Assembly (NCBI GenBank): GCA_007026445.1
Contig: VDMD01000001.1
Span: 3,844,001-3,908,000 of the forward strand
Direction of reading: 5' to 3'
DNA from: Schizophyllum amplum
Taxonomy: Eukaryota > Basidiomycota > Agaricomycetes > Agaricales > Schizophyllaceae
DNA length: 64,000 bases
Below the pieces are notes generated by a model that did not search any database, was not told the DNA's origin, and worked only from the letters and a program-made list of their open reading frames with translations. Below, piece after piece: positions 10,904-23,107 of this stretch. Every line of letters begins with the position of its first letter. The stretch's first letter is position 1. The translations under genes were made by a program, and so were the position numbers.

Positions 10904-11228
10904 ACACAAAGCAAGGCCCTACCCATGCTCATAGAGAAACATATGGGATAGTCATAGCGCGGGTGTGCATTTAGCGTGTCGAACCTCTTTCAGGGTTGTG
11001 CCTGCGCATACAAGGAGGGTCACGTATATAAGGAGGGTCCGTCGGATTGCTTGGGCGTCACCCTTTGGATCATCTCCGTCCAAGCACACCAGCGTGCTTG
11101 TATCCTCGCTTGCTCTTTTTGACCCGCGCCTCTGGCGACATCTGTCTCTCGCTCATCCATTCGTCGGGTTTAGCCCCCGGCCACTCACAACTAGGCCACC
11201 GTCCTCCACATCCAAGTAGCCGTTCGAG

Positions 11229-13127
11229 ATGTGTGCCACGGACTTCAAGTTCGAGGACCCCCAGATGCAACAGTTCTGCACGGAGAGGGTGCCGCTTCCG
11301 GTACGTGCTTGATATCCACGCCTCTCGTCTTTGCTCAGCGCGTCACTAGACCTACCTCGTCAACTCTGAGGATGGCATGCGCGGTGCCGCGGTCGATCAG
11401 TCCGTACATGACACGATCGCTCGCGCGCATAAGCTGGCCGCCGATTCATGGTGCGGCAGCCCACCCCGTAGCCCAACCAGGTCTCCCCGCACCCCTGCTA
11501 TACGCCCGTCGCCCTCTGTCGGCGCCAGTCTTTACAGCTTCCGCGACACCTCAAGTCGCACCCGCGATACCCTTCGTAGGCCGCGCCGCCATAGCGAGGC
11601 CGATGTTGTGCGTACCCTTGCTGTATATCCCTGCGCTTTGCTGAAACGTTCCTGCAGACCCTCTTCCGACCGGAGCCCCAGGTCGAGGTCAACGATGTCC
11701 ACGAGAAGATTCAGCGGTGGGCAGTGAAAACTGGCATTCAGGACCAGCCTGTCTTTCCGTTAACGCCCAGTGAAGTCGAGTCCGAACCTCTTCCTGCGAC
11801 CGCGTCTGCTCCCCCGACGCCAAAGCGCCCCAAGTGGAAGAGCGTGATGAGTCTGAACTCAATGTCGTTCATCGGGAGCCGCCGTAACTCAAGTAATGGC
11901 TTGGCTTCACTGGTTCCGCCATCTTCGCCGACCACACTCAGTTCAACAACCTCACGCCCATCACCGAACTCACCCGCGTCGCCGACCTCGCGCTCCTTCG
12001 CGGCTGCTCTGTTGCCCGTGCGCAGCTTCTCGGCGCCGTCCGTGCCGACGACGTCCGCATACCCACCTCCCGCGTCACCCACCTCCCCCACCTTCACACC
12101 AGAGTCTCTCGCTGTGCCTGCCTCCCCGAAGTCCTCCCGCACCTTCAGGCTGTCTATGCGCAGCCTGGTCGGCGGTCGTCGGCGGTCCAACTCGAGCTCG
12201 TCTGAGGAATCTCGCGTCTCCGATGCCTCCGCGGCGTCTAGCGACTCCAACAACACGTCAACCTCCACCTATACCGCCGCGAGCCGCCTCTCGGAGCTCA
12301 CAGCATTCTCGGGCGCTTGTGACTCTACGGCGGCGACATCTATCGCGTCAGCCACGCTGTGCGGCTCGACCGCGACGAGTCTGTATGGATCGACGATCTT
12401 CGAGGAGCCTCTTCCGATGTCTGATGGCCTCAAGCCAGTCGTCGTTGTCAGGAAGCTCGAGGCGCTTGTCGAGGAAGCGCTCGACAAGTTCAGCGAGCAG
12501 ATCCCCGCTTCGCCGAGCAAGGTTCGTACAATTGTACTTGGTGTTGCCACAGCGCTAATGTTCCCTTACAGCAACCAAGTCCGTCGCTCGACAGCGTACT
12601 GAAGACCCAAGAGCCTTTGCCAAAGAAGTTTGACGATGACTCTTCTGGCCGAGCGTTCCGCGCCGTGCTGCCCGTGTCTCTTTCCCCTCCTCCGCGCCCT
12701 CGTGTCGTGAAGTCGATCGAGCGCGCGGAGTCGCAGGAAGCTCTCGCGCAGGCCTTCCATGAGGTCTACCGCCCCAGCTACACGACATCCTCTTCTTCCA
12801 ATCTCATGCCCAAAGTGCACCCATCACCCGATCACACTCATTCCCCTGTTCATCTCTCGGCCGCTCTCCAAACGTGCAGACGCCCGACGCTGCCAGTCGA
12901 CTGGTATGCGCCGGTTTGCTGGCTCACTGTCTTTTCCCTCTACCTTGTTTCCACCGCATTCATCCTTACCGCCGGCTCCGGAGTCCTCGCCACACGTACT
13001 TAGCGCTACCGCGATCGTCAGCTTCCTGACCGGCAGCAAGACCATCTCTGGCCTCTTCATCAGCGAGGAACTAGATGATTTCGATGACGAAGAGTCTATC
13101 TACTTCGACGCGTCCGACGCCGCCTAG
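11229..13127 (+). CDS. Ser/Pro-rich protein of unknown function
   Basis: Exons 11229-11300, 11350-11607, 11658-12521, 12572-12903 and 13004-13127 give 549 residues with all phases closing. Introns 1-3 are 49-50 nt; the last (12904-13003) is 100 nt and its ends are the least certain. The protein starts MCATDFKFEDPQMQQFCTER. Residues about 22-50 (TYLVNSEDGMRGAAVDQSVH) and 110-140 (FRPEPQVEVNDVHEKIQRWA) look folded. The rest is low-complexity Ser/Pro/Thr with RRSNSSSSEESR-like stretches, ending in an acidic tail (EELDDFDDEESIYFDASDAA). No known domain is recognised. A TATA box (GTATATAAGG near 11024) lies about 200 nt upstream. Probably a disordered phospho-regulated protein; role unknown. Confidence 0.7.
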
Positions 13128-14502
13128 GCTCTCGCCTATTTCCCCATCATCGCAACCTACCCAATCGACGTGATGCAAACCTCATATCCTTCCAACATTC
13201 ATGACTTTACGACTTCTTCACGACTTACGACGGTCGCAGGATCGGCCTGTACTTCAACTTATGCGCTTTCTTGCTTGTTGTGTCGGCTGTCAGGGCCGTG
13301 CTGTTATTATCTTATATCTGGTGCATGCCCTATTGCTCATCATCGCCTCCCTCCTTCACATTATCAGTACATATCCACCATTTGGTCTGAACTTCTACAC
13401 ATCACTCCTTACATTGTTTACTACCTCATAGTATCGTCACCGGCCTTTACTTTGAACTTGTCGCTCCTTCACTCCTTTATAGCCGTGACACCACAGTTCA
13501 ATGCATCGCCAGTACACGGCGAAGTTCATCGTTGCTAATTTGCGCCCGCTGACGGGCGCGGGATTTCTCGTCGTAATGAATGCCTCTCGAAAGTGCACCC
13601 AGATGGGCGGTACTGCTATGATTTTGCACAAAGTTCGGGATGTCTCAGAGTCACATAGTCAGGTAGCCTATACGTCCTCTAGATTCAGAATAAGCATGGA
13701 GGAAATCAATGAGGGATGCCCTTGAGAGGCGGCAGAGCCGCGGCAGCGCTGCGGCCGTCAGGTGATTGTCAAGTTCAACTTTGTCGGATGTCGGACCGAC
13801 GGTCACGAGTGCACCACGGGGTGGCGCCGTCAGTTCAGGGGCTTGTTTGCGACCACCAGCGTCCAGGACGCCGCGCGAGGCCTGCGCGACGGACTGTGCG
13901 ACTCCTGCTTTTGATCTTGATTATAGAGGGATTATCCCTGCTCTCACAACACGTTTCAAATGTCCAAGAGTCGTGCACTAAGTATGCGTCGGTGTAAGTG
14001 CCGACTTTTACTATCTCGTACTAACACGCCATCAGCTGTGCAACTTTCTGGGCAGTTCCTCTTAGACCTTCCAATGGGCGCTATGAGAGAGCTCGGAGAC
14101 CATGATGTGCAACATGAGTCGTCGTTGGTCTGCCAGCTAAGAGCTTGCTGCCAATCATTCACATATTCTGTTATCTTCGGTCCCCCCTTTAACGCTAACA
14201 TGCTACTCTCAGGTGAGTCAAACCTTCTTCACCCACTTCCGAAGGACTTGCATGTCATACTGCCGACTCATACTACCCCTGCAACGCTCGTGCAGCAGAC
14301 CGGCGGCTCGAAAGTCAAGACGGCCCTGCGCCAAGCCAAGCCGCGGCGGCGCCCATTTCGAAGGTAAATGGAACCAAAAGTAACACCGGTATGATCACAT
14401 GCATCACAGATATTACCCTTTGTGAACCGATCTCCGGTCTTTGCAGCTATGAATGCCTACCAAATATGGGCTATGATCAGCAACGCGCCTGAGGAAGGCC
14501 GT
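13128..14502. other. Intergenic region with a short Cys-rich open stretch
   Basis: T-rich 3' flank of the preceding gene to about 13500. The frame from 13761 to 13914 reads VIVKFNFVGCRTDGHECTTG and ends GLRDGLCDSCF before a stop. It has four Cys and coding-like composition, but no start or splice context could be built. No gene is supported. Confidence 0.4.
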
Positions 14503-14555
14503 GGCTGGCCTGCGCTTGCGTGGCACGTTGCGGGCCTTGCATCAATGTATAAAGG
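14503..14555 (+). promoter_or_regulatory. Shared promoter block and TATA box of gene A
   Basis: GGCTGGCCTGCGCTTGCG, then CACGTTGCGGG, then TATAAAGG at 14548-14555. The same order occurs upstream of gene B (GGCTGGCCTCCGCTTTGCGG, CACGTTGCGGGG, TATAAAGG) and in a looser form upstream of gene C, on the opposite strand 14-28 kb away. This is a conserved promoter module rather than chance. Confidence 0.65.
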
Positions 14556-14714
14556 CAACGCGCTATGTCGTGATTCCATAGCTTTCCCTGTGTCAACCAA
14601 CAACCGACGTTCGGGGACCCAGCCACCCAACCGTCTATCTCATCCTTCATACCCGTGATCGCTGTCTCCGTCCCGTTTTGAAGCTCTCTCAGGACTATCG
14701 GCTCTTTTCCCGAC

Positions 14715-15343
14715 ATGGCTCCGTACGTGTCTTCCTATTGTTTACCGGATTCTACTCATACCTTATATGCAGCCGAAAGTCTAACTCTCACAAGCGCGCC
14801 ACATCCTCCATGACGCCTAAAGCACCGAAAACGCGCTCACAAAAGGCTGCCGCTGCCAACACTGCCGTTAACCCCACCCTCGCATCCCCTCACAAGCCCC
14901 TTCGCACTACTGCCCGATGCAAACGCGATACCAATCTTACGGCTGAGCAACGACACAACGTACTGTGCAAATCGCCTGTCGTCTGGGAATTCACCCACAA
15001 CAAGGTCCGCTGCGCGGGTTGCGGTACAGTTCACAGCCTCGGCATCCGCAACGGTGGGCTTGATTACTCGAACTTCAAGCGCCATATCCGCAACAAACAC
15101 GGCGGCGTGCGCCAAGGCCCACGGCACGAGTTACATTTTGTCGACTTCGAGTTCAAGGCTATCCAGAAGACGGGGGAGCTGATGGAGCCGGGCGCCGACG
15201 ACGAGATCTATCTCGGCGCGGGGGCGTCGCTGGTCAGCGACCACTGGACCGGGCTGCTCTTGCGCGCAGCTCACGCGGTGGAGACCAACCCCCTACATCT
15301 GCTCTCGTCGGTTGCTCTGGCTGAGACCACCTTCGCGGCTTGA
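14715..15343 (+). CDS. Small single zinc-finger protein, family member A
   Basis: Exons 14715-14722 (8 nt: ATGGCTCC) and 14773-15343 encode 192 residues; the intron is 50 nt and phase 2. The N-terminus is basic (MAPRKSNSHKRATSS, PKTRSQKAA). The core reads LTAEQRHNVLCKSPVVWEF, then VRCAGCGTVHSLG...FKRHIRNKHGG, a C-x2-C-x(about 22)-H-x4-H zinc-finger arrangement like a BED/C2H2 finger. The C-terminus has IYLGAGASLVSDHWTGLLLR and LHLLSSVALAE. Genes B, C and D share VWEF...VRC, the finger and in part the LLLRAA / LHLLxSVA tail. Probably a nuclear DNA- or protein-binding factor; no characterised relative is recognised. Confidence 0.75.
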
Positions 15344-15983
15344 CTCCCCGAGCTTATTGAGCGTGGCAAATCTCCGCTCTCTGGCTGTAGCAATCATCAT
15401 AGCGGCATATCGACTGGGCAAGAGATACACATTCTCTATATGGACCACGACCTCGAGGAAATCGACGTTCCTATCACTCCTCTAAAGCCTCACACCCCGC
15501 CATGTCTCCATGCATTTGTTCAATTGTTATAACCTCGCTGTCATGTTTCGCCCTTGCTCTTCGCTGTGTACATGCCACATCATCCGCCAGTCTCTCGGCC
15601 CATCACACCTGTACTTTACTACTGCTCATCGACATCTTTCAACATCCTAGTCGTTCTTTTCGTCCTTGCTCTCTCGCCTACATATATTGCTGCTTCAATG
15701 AAAACAACGCACGGTCGACGCCATAATCGTCCTTGAGCTTGAGGGCTCCTTGCTTCCTTCTCCAAGGCTTCTCAGGTCGGATGAGTACTTACTACGCTGT
15801 TCCCTGATTCCCTGCCTCATTCAATCCGTCATCATAAGACCGCTGAGGACATCGCGTCCGCGTTTTCTGTCCCAAACTTCGCGCGAGACGACCCATACCG
15901 TCATATTACCGGCCTAAAGCACAGGATACACAATGTACAGATATACGAACAAAGACAGGAATAAGCACAAAATAAAGACCACC
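15344..15983. other. Convergent intergenic region
   Basis: Between the 3' ends of gene A and the minus-strand NOG1 gene. T/C-rich on the plus strand. No gene is supported. Confidence 0.5.
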
Positions 15984-18233
15984 TCACCGGCGTTGCGTCT
16001 TTCCACCCTTGCGCTTTCCTGCGAACAGATGTCTGGGCATCTTCGTCCCGATGTGCCGATCGCCCTCTCCAGCGCGGGCGAGGAAGGCAGCGGGGCGCTG
16101 GCCGATATTGCGCAGCTTCGTCGCCTTGTCCGCCTGCCCCTCGTCGCGCATACCCGCGAGTGTCCGATTGGTGCGCGGCAGGCGCCGGCTGGTGACCGCG
16201 CCCTCTGCGCCGCGAGCACGCTTGGCGGCACCAGGCGTCGCGCCGTCGACGTCCATGGCGTCGTCGCCGCTGCCGCTGCCGGACGCGTCCTCCATGTCGA
16301 CGTCCTCGTCGTCGGCGCGCTTGCGCTTCTCGGCGCGTGCAGACTTGGCGAGCTTCTTTGCGCGATCCTCGATGCGGCTCGGGTCGAGGCCTGCGGCGCG
16401 CATGCCGGCGGAGAGTTCGGTGAGGGTGCGGAGGCCGGCGGTGCGCGGGAGGGGGGCTTGGTTGCGTTTGGATTTCTTGAGGGCCTGGGAGGTGATTTTG
16501 TGTTTGAGGTTCGAACGTGCTTCCACGGCCTCGCGCTCGTCGTCGGAGTCGAACTGTGGGATATGTTAGGGGTGAAAGGGCAAAGTATAAGCACGGGCAC
16601 ACATACCGAGTCGTCGTCCGAGTCGTAGAAGCCTTCGGCTTGTAACCGCTCCTCCTCGCGCTCGAGCGCCTCCAACTTCTCCTCGATGTCGGGGTCGATG
16701 AAGTCGGCGACATTCTTGCCCTGCCAAATCTCCGGAATGACGTCCATCTTCCACTCCGGGTTCTTGAGCAGGTAGTCCTCTGTATATACAATGGTCAGGG
16801 AAGGATGTTTGCATAAATGTAAGGGACACTCACGCTTGAGGTTGATGTTGAAGACACCAGCACCACCCTCCTCCAACTCGATCTCGCGCGCGAGCTTCTT
16901 GCGCTCGGGATCCTCCGCCTCGAACTTCTTCCGCAGCTTGACCGCCTCGGGAATGAAGGGTTCACGAACGACATCGTCGCGCGGCTTCGGCTGGGCAACA
17001 TGGATGCGGTTGGCGACTTGGTTAATCTTGCTGCCGCGGAGCTTGTTCTCTACGCGGTGCGCGAGCAGGGCGTCGCAGGCTGTGTTCTTGACGTCCATGA
17101 CACCCTCCTCTGAGTAACACGACACCTGGACGCACTTGACGTCCTCAGCGTCGATAATCTCCTGCACCAGCGCGCGCGTCTCGGGCTGCAAATCCTCCAT
17201 CCGTGTGACGTCGATCTTGTTGATGACGAGAAGCGTCGGCTTGCCAGTGAAGAGCGGCTTGATGGAGTGGAAGAGTTTGCACTGCGCTTCGACGGTGTAG
17301 CCGCACTGCTCGCTGAGGTCCATGAAGTAGAGCACGCAGCTCTTGAGATGCGCGAGCGCGGTGATGCTCTGCATCTCGATGGTGTTCATTTCTTCGAGGG
17401 GGTGATCGAGAACACCAGGGGTGTCGATAACTTGCCAGCGGAGGTACTTGTAGTCGAGATGGCCGACGAAGAGGGATTTGGTGGTGAAGGCGTAAGGCTG
17501 GACGTCGACGTCCGCCCGGGTAACCTTGTTGATGAAGGACGACTTGCCGACGTTGGGGTATCCACAGATGATAAGGGTGCGGGTGTTGGGATCGATGGCG
17601 GGGAGACGGGAGATGTGTTGGCGGACCTGCTCGAGGTAGGCGAGCGGATCCTTCTGCCGACGCATGATCGTGGCCATGCTGGTATGGATAAGCAGGGGCA
17701 GAAAAAATGGTTGATGGTACGCACCGACCGAGCGCAGCCTTCTTGAGCTGCTTGCAGCGGTACAAGCTGTCACCGAACTTGAGCAGGCGCACATAGTCCT
17801 TCGCCACCTGGTCGATCAGATGTCTCGCAGTCCGCAATTGACCCAGCGCAAGCTTGTAGTGGTTCTTGTCGTACAGCACATTCATGAGCGACGACAGGAA
17901 GGGGTGCAGGTCCTGATAAGATCATCAGCACTTGCTACGGCTCGCAGAACATTGCACACGCACGTCAAGCACGGGGAACTCGGTGAGGATACCACCAAGC
18001 TTCTCGTCAAAGGAGTCCTGCGTGAACTTGACTTTGCGCATGTAGAAGTTGCGTATCCGACTGATTTTGAAGTTTTTGTGGATGACCTGAAGCCCAGTAA
18101 GCATACATCGCAGAGGGGGATCGAGTTAGCGCCTAACCGTCGGGGTTTTGCGTTGGGTCTTGGACAAAACAATGTCCAAGAAGTCCGCCGCGGTGGGGAC
18201 CGGCGCAATCGCCTTCAATCCGCTTGTCGACAT
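15984..18233 (-). CDS. NOG1: Nucleolar GTP-binding protein 1 (NOG1)
   Basis: Exons 18138-18233, 17964-18086, 17725-17912, 16834-17678, 16607-16779 and 15984-16553 encode 664 residues, close to the usual ~650. NOG1 is an essential nucleolar GTPase that joins pre-60S ribosomal particles. An N-terminal helical region ([27 protein letters not shown]) precedes the GTPase domain, with G1 GYPNVGKSS (about residue 175), G2-region [11 protein letters not shown]3 DTPG and G4 [25 protein letters not shown] and a Lys/Arg-rich tail ending [11 protein letters not shown] follow. It is divergent from ORC5 with only 257 bp between the starts. The exon 4/5 junction (16834/16779) is slightly less certain than the others. 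Confidence 0.95.
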
Positions 18234-18490
18234 GCTGTAAAACGGATGGGGCGGCGGCGATGAGGGAAGGGAACAGGCGCCGAAACTTTTTTGATGAAAT
18301 TGATCGCGGCGTGACGCTGCTAGATTCGTGACACCGTGACGCATTTACTCTTCAAGTTCAACGTTCAACGTTCAACGTCCGACTCCAGGCTTTGACTCCG
18401 ATTTTCCTCTCAGCTGTCTCCTTGACGCTCGTGACTGCGTAGTGACTGGGCAGCATCAGTAAAATACTGACCAGAGATCTTCTAAGTACC
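18234..18490. promoter_or_regulatory. NOG1-ORC5 bidirectional promoter
   Basis: A 257-bp spacer between two divergent housekeeping genes, without an obvious TATA box. It contains a run of overlapping GTTCAAC heptamers at about 18355-18381. Confidence 0.6.
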
Positions 18491-20436
18491 ATGGCTTCGA
18501 CGGTCACCGCCGAAGTGGCATCCAGCATGATCACTCAGGAAGAGAACCTCATCCAACTGGAAACCCTTCTATCCTGTGACCCAGCCCCGCCCTTCATCTT
18601 CGTCAACTACCCAGTTGCGTCTCGCACGGTCTCTATCCAGACGCGCTACGTTCTCCAGAAGCTGGCATCAGAAGATGCTAACATGCGCTACGCCTCCGTA
18701 AACGCCATCGCTTGCTTCACCCCACGCCTACTCTTTGACGCCATCATCAACGACCTCGCGGACTGGACACCTGAATGGGACGATGGCTGCGCCTGCTGGG
18801 GCGATACGAAATGGGGCGACAACCTGGACGGCTTTGTTCACGGATTGCAGACCTTCAGCGCAGCGCAGACCGCCTCTTCGCCTAAATTGATTATTGCAAT
18901 TGAGCATGCCGAGCGGCTACCCGCGAATCTTCTTGTACCGTTTTCTCAGTTAGCGCAATTGGTAAGTGGTCCTTATACATTCACGCGCCTATATTGATCC
19001 ACATCACAGTCCAGACTCAACCTAACCGTACTTATGATGTCTGATGTCCGATGGGAAGACCTACGCCCCTCGCTCGCCTCCGCCATTGACGCATACTACA
19101 TTGATGTTGCTCCTCCTTCGAAAGAAGGTAAGGCCCTACCCTATGAAACGTAAGCCTGGATTGACCACCCCCAGCCGTCTGCCAACAACTCATCGAGTCC
19201 TTTCCCTCCGAAGACATGGACACCGATGCCCCACCAACACCCTACCACCCCGCGCTTCGCACGCTCTACGCCAGCTTCGCTACCATGCTCTGCGACGTAT
19301 GCTTCCCCTTCACGCACGACGTCGCCGAGTTGCAGTACATCGCCGCCGCGCGCTGGCCCGGGGTCGCGCAGCCCGTGCTGGACGAGCACGTCGCGTCCGG
19401 CGAGGGAGAGCTGTTGCCGCCCGACGAGGACACGGTGCGTCGGCTGACGGCACGGTCCAATACGTCGGTCGCGCAGGCGCTGGATGTGCTACTGCCGCGG
19501 AAGACTACGGCGCATGCGTGGGCAGAGGCGCAGGAGCATCCGAAGGGCCACGGACAGGGTAATGCAGAACCATCACCGATGCCGCTCGCCGAGCTTCCAC
19601 GGATGTCCAAGTTCCTGCTGGTCGCAGCCTTTGTGGCCTCGTCAAACCCGGCACGGTCGGACCTGCGCATGTTCGGACGCGGGCTGGACGAGCGAAGGAG
19701 CAGGCGGCGGCCAAGGAAGATGAACGGGGCGAAGGGCGGATTGGCGAAGGTGGGCGTTGTTGTCGCATAGCGCTGATGCGTTCATTCTCTATCCTACCAT
19801 CTCGTGAACTGCGCCTTGCCCACATTGTGCTTCTCAACTCTGCTGCACCCTCATTGACGTTGCACCCTTACCCGAATTCTAACCCTCGCATCGCCCGTCA
19901 GGTACCCCTCCAACTTGCGGGCCCCGCCGCATTCCCGCTAGACCGTATGCTTGCCATTCTGGGCGCGCTACTGGAGGAGTACGACGCCGACAACCGACCG
20001 CCGGCGCCGCAGTACCAGATCCCGGGTGAATACACGGATGCGGAGGTCGGCCGGGTTGCTGTGTATACCGCTGTGCGTGTCGTGTTTCTTGGTCGCCGCT
20101 GCCTTCGTCGTATGCCACTTTTTGGTCGCTGTCCAGCTTGATAGCTTCGTCCATTATCCCCCGCCTTCCGTGTAACTCCTGAGCTATCTTTGTTCGCACT
20201 CCTGCTCCCATTCCTTGCACACACCCAGCTCCTCATGCACTAACTCCGCTACTCATACACTAACCTCGCCGCAGATCACCCAGCTCACCAAGATCCGCCT
20301 CCTCGACCGCACGACGCCTGCGGACCGACTGGATGGCCCGCCGATGTTCAAGGCGCGCATCACGCACGAGATGGCGCTGGAGCTGGCAAAGCAGCTGAGT
20401 TTGCCGTTGAATGATCTGTTGTACGAGCAGATGTAG
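18491..20436 (+). CDS. ORC5: Origin recognition complex subunit 5
   Basis: Exons 18491-18961, 19010-19127, 19175-19749, 19902-20072 and 20275-20436 give 498 residues (yeast Orc5 about 479) with all phases closing. ORC5 is part of the six-subunit complex that marks replication origins. The N-terminal AAA-like part shows EENLIQLETLL, FIFVNYPVASRTV (a degenerate P-loop region), SPKLIIAIEHAERLP (Walker B-like) and LTVLMMSDVRWEDLRPS. The C-terminal family signature is LPRMSKFLLVAAFVASSNPA, followed by AAFPLDRMLAILGALL and ITQLTKIRLL. Introns 3 and 4 (152 and 202 nt) are long for this genome, so those boundaries are less certain. Confidence 0.92.
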
Positions 20437-20440
20437 TGGA

Positions 20441-20548
20441 CAGCCGGAGGCTGCTTTTTGGGCAGATGGAGGCTGTTGCTTGGGCAGATGGGGTTTCTGC
20501 ATGGGCAGATGGAGGCTGTTGCGTGGACAGATCGAGCTCCCTGGATCA
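20441..20548. repeat. Minisatellite, about 22-bp period
   Basis: About four to five degenerate copies of GGGCAGATGGAGGCTGTTGC directly after the ORC5 stop codon, likely within its 3' UTR. Confidence 0.7.
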
Positions 20549-20901
20549 GCAGGCATGGATGGTTGTACTTAGGCTCAGATGCAGCTGACTCAAGTCGACG
20601 CATCAGTTATTCTCTAGTGAGTGTAACAGTATAGGTCGACGTGTTCTCCATACCAATCGCTGACGCTGTGGCAGACCTGGAAGCATCCGCAATATAACAA
20701 CACGACGCCCTAATACGCTCCGGCTTGCACACTAGCGAACGACGTTCAGTGAACAGTCTCGATGTCGATGAACCCTGGCACCCAGCCCAAAGTGTTTACT
20801 TCGCTTTACTCCGATGGCGCGTGTTCAGAGTCGTGACACCTTTAAGTTTGGGTGGCGCCAGGTGACGTTGGTGCGCGGTCACCTGTTCGATGTTCGTCAA
20901 T

Positions 20902-20996
20902 AGTAACGGTCAAAGTGGGTTGAGGATCCGCTGAGGAAACCGTTGAGGAAACGTTGAGCATCCGAAGACTCAAACGTTTCCTCAACAGTTTCCTCA
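20902..20996 (+). repeat. Left terminal inverted repeat of the PIF/Harbinger element
   Basis: The first 50 bp match the reverse complement of 24967-25016 exactly. Within the repeat, GAGGAAACCGTTGAGGAAAC is mirrored by CTCAAACGTTTCCTCAACAG, so each end can also fold on itself. Confidence 0.9.
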
Positions 20997-21131
20997 GCAT
21001 CGCATCAACGGGTGCGGTCAAAGTGGGGAAATCTGCTACGCTCTCGCTCCGAGCTCGGCTCTTATAGTACTACTTAGTGTACGAGTGCATACTGGTTTCC
21101 CTTTCCCCTCTTGCATCTCTCCATCACCGCC

Positions 21132-22977
21132 ATGGACCGGCGTGCTAGCCGCAGCAGACGTACAAAACAGCTCATTCGAGCACTCCTGCACCTGAGGCTC
21201 GAGGGCCGCGGACGACGACTAAGACGCATGCGGCAACTACGGCAACAGCGGAGAGCCACGATCGAAAGACAAAGCCGATTACGACCTACATCTACATACA
21301 ACGCAAGCAGCGACAGCAGTACGACATCATGGACATCCTCTTCCTCCTCCTCTTCCTCGTCCACTACCACCACCACCTACACCTCCGCCTCCACCTCATC
21401 CGTCGAGTCGGCAAGCAGTTCCATGAGCACTTCTGACTCAGCATCAACGTCAGGGATGTCGAGTCCGAGCACGGACACGAGCGATACGGAGACGGAGACG
21501 GATAGCGGGAGGTCAGACAGCACGTCGAGCACGCACCGATCGGACGGGAACATGGCGGACGACGAGGCGGGACTGCCTGCATGGGATGATTGTTGGGGCT
21601 TTGAGCACGACACGACGCATGCAGCACGTTCGCGGTCAAAGCTGAGGAAGGTCGTGCAGGACGAGGTCAGCACGATGTACCAAAGTCGCTACGAGGTACC
21701 ACGCACCCGCCTAGAGCGACCCTCCGAGTCGTACCTGCATCACGTCCTTCTGCGTCTCAAACACAGTGATCCTCCCCACTTCCGCCAATATCTTCGTGTG
21801 GACCCGCACACCTTCGACGAACTGGTCGCTCGTATCGAAGACGATGCCGTCTTTGTCAACAACTCGGACTCTGCGCATCAGGCCCCTGTCGAAGAGCAGC
21901 TGGCGGTCACTCTGTACCGCTTTGGCCACGACGGGAACGCCGCAGGGCTGCAAGCGACAGCGGATTGGGCTGGTATAGGGAAGGGCAGCGTGCAGAACTA
22001 CATGCACCGCGTCATGACGGCGCTCTTGCGCCCTGAGACGCAGTTCATGCAGGACGCTGTCCGATTGCCAACGGAGGACGAGAAAGAAGACGCGAAGCAG
22101 TGGGTGGAAGAGAACTCGTGCAGAGCATGGAGGGGAGGGTGGTGCTTTGTTGATGGGACTCTCGTGCCGCTGGCAAGGCGTCCGGCGTGGTACGGGGAGA
22201 GTTATTTTGATCGGAAGAGCAGGTATTCCTTGAATATCCAGGTAAGTGTCGTACCAGTGCATCAACGCAGGTACATGTATTCACCTGGACCCACAGATAG
22301 TGAACCTCCCCAACTTGCGCATCATTGACTTCGGCTACGGGCATGTTGGTAGCGCACACGATGCAACCGCATGGGAGGGTACTCGCCTTGCACAAGAACA
22401 TGAGACCATCTTCGAGGCGGGGGAATGGGTGTGGGCTGACTCCGCCTATCCGGTACGTTGCCTATGCCTGCGCTCTACACCGATGCTAAAGATCAAACGC
22501 AAGATATCAGAATGGGTCGTCGCACCTTACAAGGCCCCCGAGCGCGATTACGCCGACAACTCTGTCTTCAACAATCACGTATCGATCCTTCGAATTCGTT
22601 CTGAGCATGCCATCGGCTACCTGAAAGGCCGCTTCCAGTCTCTCAAAAATCTGCGAGTCGACATCACCGACGCACGGACACACAAGTTAGCGACGTACTG
22701 GATCTCCTGCTGCATCGGAATCCACGCGTTCGCCATGGACAGCGAGGCTCGGGCGAACGGAGCTGCTGGCCACGACTTCTTTGAGGACGACCCTTTCCTC
22801 GCTGAAGGTCTTTGCGACGACGAGGACCCAGAGGCGGCGGCGCCGCCTGTTTTTCATCGTACTGCCGGAACTTCAGAGCGTTTGCAGAGGGGTAAACGGT
22901 TCCGTGAGGGCCTGAAGGAGGAGTTTTTGCAATATCAAGAGCGACGCAGTGAGCGCGTCCGTCGTCGAAGGATGTAG
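21132..22977 (+). CDS. PIF/Harbinger-type DDE transposase
   Basis: Exons 21132-22241, 22297-22452 and 22504-22977 encode 579 residues. The N-terminal ~190 residues are Arg-rich, then Ser/Thr-rich low complexity. The core has an HTH-like region (EEQLAVTLYRFGHDGNAAGL, ADWAGIGKGSVQNYM). The DDE catalytic domain follows: first Asp in CFVDGTLVPLARRP, second Asp in GYGHVGSAHDATAWEGT, Glu in RSEHAIGYLKGRFQSL. This order and the SAHDA motif are typical of the family. The second intron (22453-22503, 51 nt) is a multiple of three without stops; removing it joins ADSAYP to ISEWVVAPYKAPERD, as in relatives. Cuts and pastes the surrounding element together with the Myb-like partner. Confidence 0.92.
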
Positions 22978-23107
22978 TGAGAGTAATAGAATGGATTCAT
23001 TTACTGTATCCAAACAAATGAATACAACATCAAGATCTCGCGCGTGTCACCGCCGCACTGCGCATGTCATACTTTTCCCAAACCCCCATCGTCAAGAAGC
23101 TAACAGG

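Noticed and set aside
13761..13914. Cys-containing open stretch
   Set aside because: No ATG, promoter or splice partner could be tied to it.
15933..16628. Long plus-strand open frame
   Set aside because: Exactly antisense to NOG1 exon 6; a shadow of GC-rich coding sequence.
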